A DNA stretch of 33,527 nt. It comes from an uncultured Syntrophobacterales bacterium. GTDB lineage: Bacteria; Desulfobacterota; Syntrophia; Syntrophales; UBA5619. The notes under the pieces are model-generated. The model had not been told where the DNA came from. It made no database searches and saw nothing but the letters and a program-made list of their open reading frames with translations. The position numbers and the translations under genes are program-made. The stretch spans positions 1 through 33,527 of the forward strand of contig CAIYSL010000003.1 of the NCBI GenBank assembly GCA_903928915.1, written 5' to 3'. The first letter of the stretch is position 1, and each line of letters begins with the position of its first letter. Below, piece after piece: positions 32,499 to 33,527 of this stretch.

Positions 32499-33527
32499 AT
32501 GGCACAACCGAAAGAAATGAACGTAGCGATGATCTTCGACGACGGCAGCCGCAAGGAGGTAAGCTACCGTCTCGCTCCGCTCAGGAGCGGCGACAACCCC
32601 CACCAGGCCGGGTTTGTGGGAGAACCGGGTGATTCCTACCGCGAACTGATCGAGGGCCGCGGGATGGGGTTCACCAACCACATCGACCTCACGGGGTACT
32701 CGGTGGCCGTCGAGATCAGCAAGACGCTGGCCTTTCTGAAGGACAAGCGCACCGAAGCGGTGGTCATCAACAAACACACCAACCCCGCCGTCTGCGCCGC
32801 CCGCACGGAGCAGCATGATGCGCTCCTGGCGGCGCTCTCCACCGACAAGAAATCGCCCTTCGGCGGGGTGATGGCCACCTCGTCCCGGCTGACCGCGCAG
32901 ACGACCGACATCCTGGTGGAGAAGAACCGTTCCGAACGGTTCGTCCTGGACGTCCTGGCCGCACCCGGGTTTGCCGAAGGGGCCGTCGCGAAGCTCTCCG
33001 AGGTGATGAAGAACCTGCGCATCGTCGATGTCTCCGCACTCGACACCTGGGAAAAGATCAATTCCGGGCTGTTCGGGTACAACATGAAATGGACGGTCGG
33101 CAACAAGCCGGTGATCACGGAGGTCGATACCACCTCGTTCTTCAACTGCCGGTACGGTATCGAGGTCCTCTCCCGGCGGCAGCCCACCGCAACGGAGATG
33201 GGCGACGCCCACATCGCCTGGATCGGGGCGAAGGCGATCCAGTCCAATTCCTTCGTGTTCGTCAAGGACGCCGTCATGCTGGCCCAGTGCGGCGGGCAGA
33301 CGAACCGCGAGGATTCGGCAAAATTCGCCAACGAGCGCGCCCGCGAGTTTGCCGTCCCGCTTACGGGTTCCGCGGCGGCTACGGACTCCTTCATCTTCGA
33401 CCGTACCGCGATCGACCTCCTGCACGGCATGGGGGTGGCCACGGTGGTCCACCCGACGCGCAAGCTCCTGACGACCGGGGGGCTCAAGCCCGATGAGGAG
33501 ATCCTCAAGGCCGTCGACGAGTACGGC
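32499..33527 (+). CDS. Stand-alone AICAR formyltransferase (PurH C-terminal domain), C-terminus cut by window edge
   Basis: Predicted cytoplasmic enzyme of late purine synthesis that transfers a formyl group from 10-formyl-tetrahydrofolate to AICAR, giving FAICAR. The 343 residues present begin close to the family motif SGDNPHQ (30-36) and contain NKHTNP (91-96) with the catalytic-type Lys92-His93. DSFIFDRTAIDLLHGMGVAT near the end corresponds to the DAFFPF...GV region of PurH. The IMP cyclohydrolase domain that normally occupies the first 200 residues of PurH is absent, so the cyclohydrolase step must come from another gene. GAGGTG lies before the ATG. It has its own promoter and palindrome upstream. 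Only a short C-terminal piece should be missing. Confidence 0.85.
   Translation, partial: MAQPKEMNVAMIFDDGSRKEVSYRLAPLRSGDNPHQAGFVGEPGDSYRELIEGRGMGFTNHIDLTGYSVAVEISKTLAFLKDKRTEAVVINKHTNPAVCAARTEQHDALLAALSTDKKSPFGGVMATSSRLTAQTTDILVEKNRSERFVLDVLAAPGFAEGAVAKLSEVMKNLRIVDVSALDTWEKINSGLFGYNMKWTVGNKPVITEVDTTSFFNCRYGIEVLSRRQPTATEMGDAHIAWIGAKAIQSNSFVFVKDAVMLAQCGGQTNREDSAKFANERAREFAVPLTGSAAATDSFIFDRTAIDLLHGMGVATVVHPTRKLLTTGGLKPDEEILKAVDEYG

Noticed and set aside
1-33527. CRISPR array, tRNA, rRNA, insertion sequence or prophage genes
   Set aside because: I saw no regularly spaced identical repeats, no tRNA cloverleaf or rRNA text, and no transposase, integrase or phage protein in any frame.

Overview
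The window is GC-rich, tightly packed bacterial chromosome. It carries an almost complete division and cell wall (dcw) cluster in the order mraZ-rsmH-ftsL-ftsI-murE-murF-mraY-murD-ftsW-murG-murC-murB-ftsQ-ftsA-ftsZ. The genes indicate a Gram-negative, diderm organism that makes meso-diaminopimelate peptidoglycan: MurE has DNPR, there is a patatin fused to a POTRA/beta-barrel, and there is a predicted lipoprotein. A PASTA-tailed FtsI, a GspE-like ATPase, a radical SAM protein just after ftsZ and a UPF0182 protein together suggest Desulfobacterota (the former Deltaproteobacteria, perhaps a Syntrophales- or Geobacter-like lineage). That placement is inference from gene content, not a database match.

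Layout. Positions 1-3668 (minus strand) hold, in transcription order, a DUF5661-like protein, a GspE/PilB-type ATPase, a membrane-anchored protein with Ig-like domains, and a nicotinamidase cut by the window edge. Positions 3865-6192 (plus) hold a PlpD-like patatin/outer-membrane protein, which converges on a YihY/BrkB membrane protein (6359-7678, minus). A 392-bp divergent gap carries a good promoter in each direction. Positions 8071-9556 hold ruvX and mltG, overlapping by 14 bp. The dcw operon starts at a textbook promoter followed by three 10-bp-spaced AGTGGA boxes (probable MraZ operator) and runs to a very strong hairpin after ftsZ (26940-26990). Downstream are a radical SAM protein, a UPF0182 protein, a lipoprotein, and a stand-alone AICAR formyltransferase (PurH C-terminal domain) cut by the right edge.

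How the genes work together. MurE, MurF, MurD, MurC, MurB, MraY and MurG make lipid II. FtsW and FtsI polymerise and cross-link it at the septum. FtsL, FtsQ, FtsA and FtsZ build the divisome. MltG, just upstream, cuts nascent glycan strands. Most junctions overlap or are only a few bases long. The exception is ftsW-murG, which is split by a long imperfect palindrome (19900-20044) that looks like a dispersed palindromic or MITE-like element.

The most unusual signal is at the end of the radical SAM gene. The TGA stop at 28750-28752 is followed in frame by a 12-codon tail with a CxxC pair and a GCATGC hairpin, ending exactly at the next Shine-Dalgarno sequence. The stop sits about where related proteins, as I recall them, carry a cysteine. 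It could be a selenocysteine codon, a nonsense truncation, or a sequencing error. No tRNA, rRNA, CRISPR array, insertion sequence or phage gene was found.
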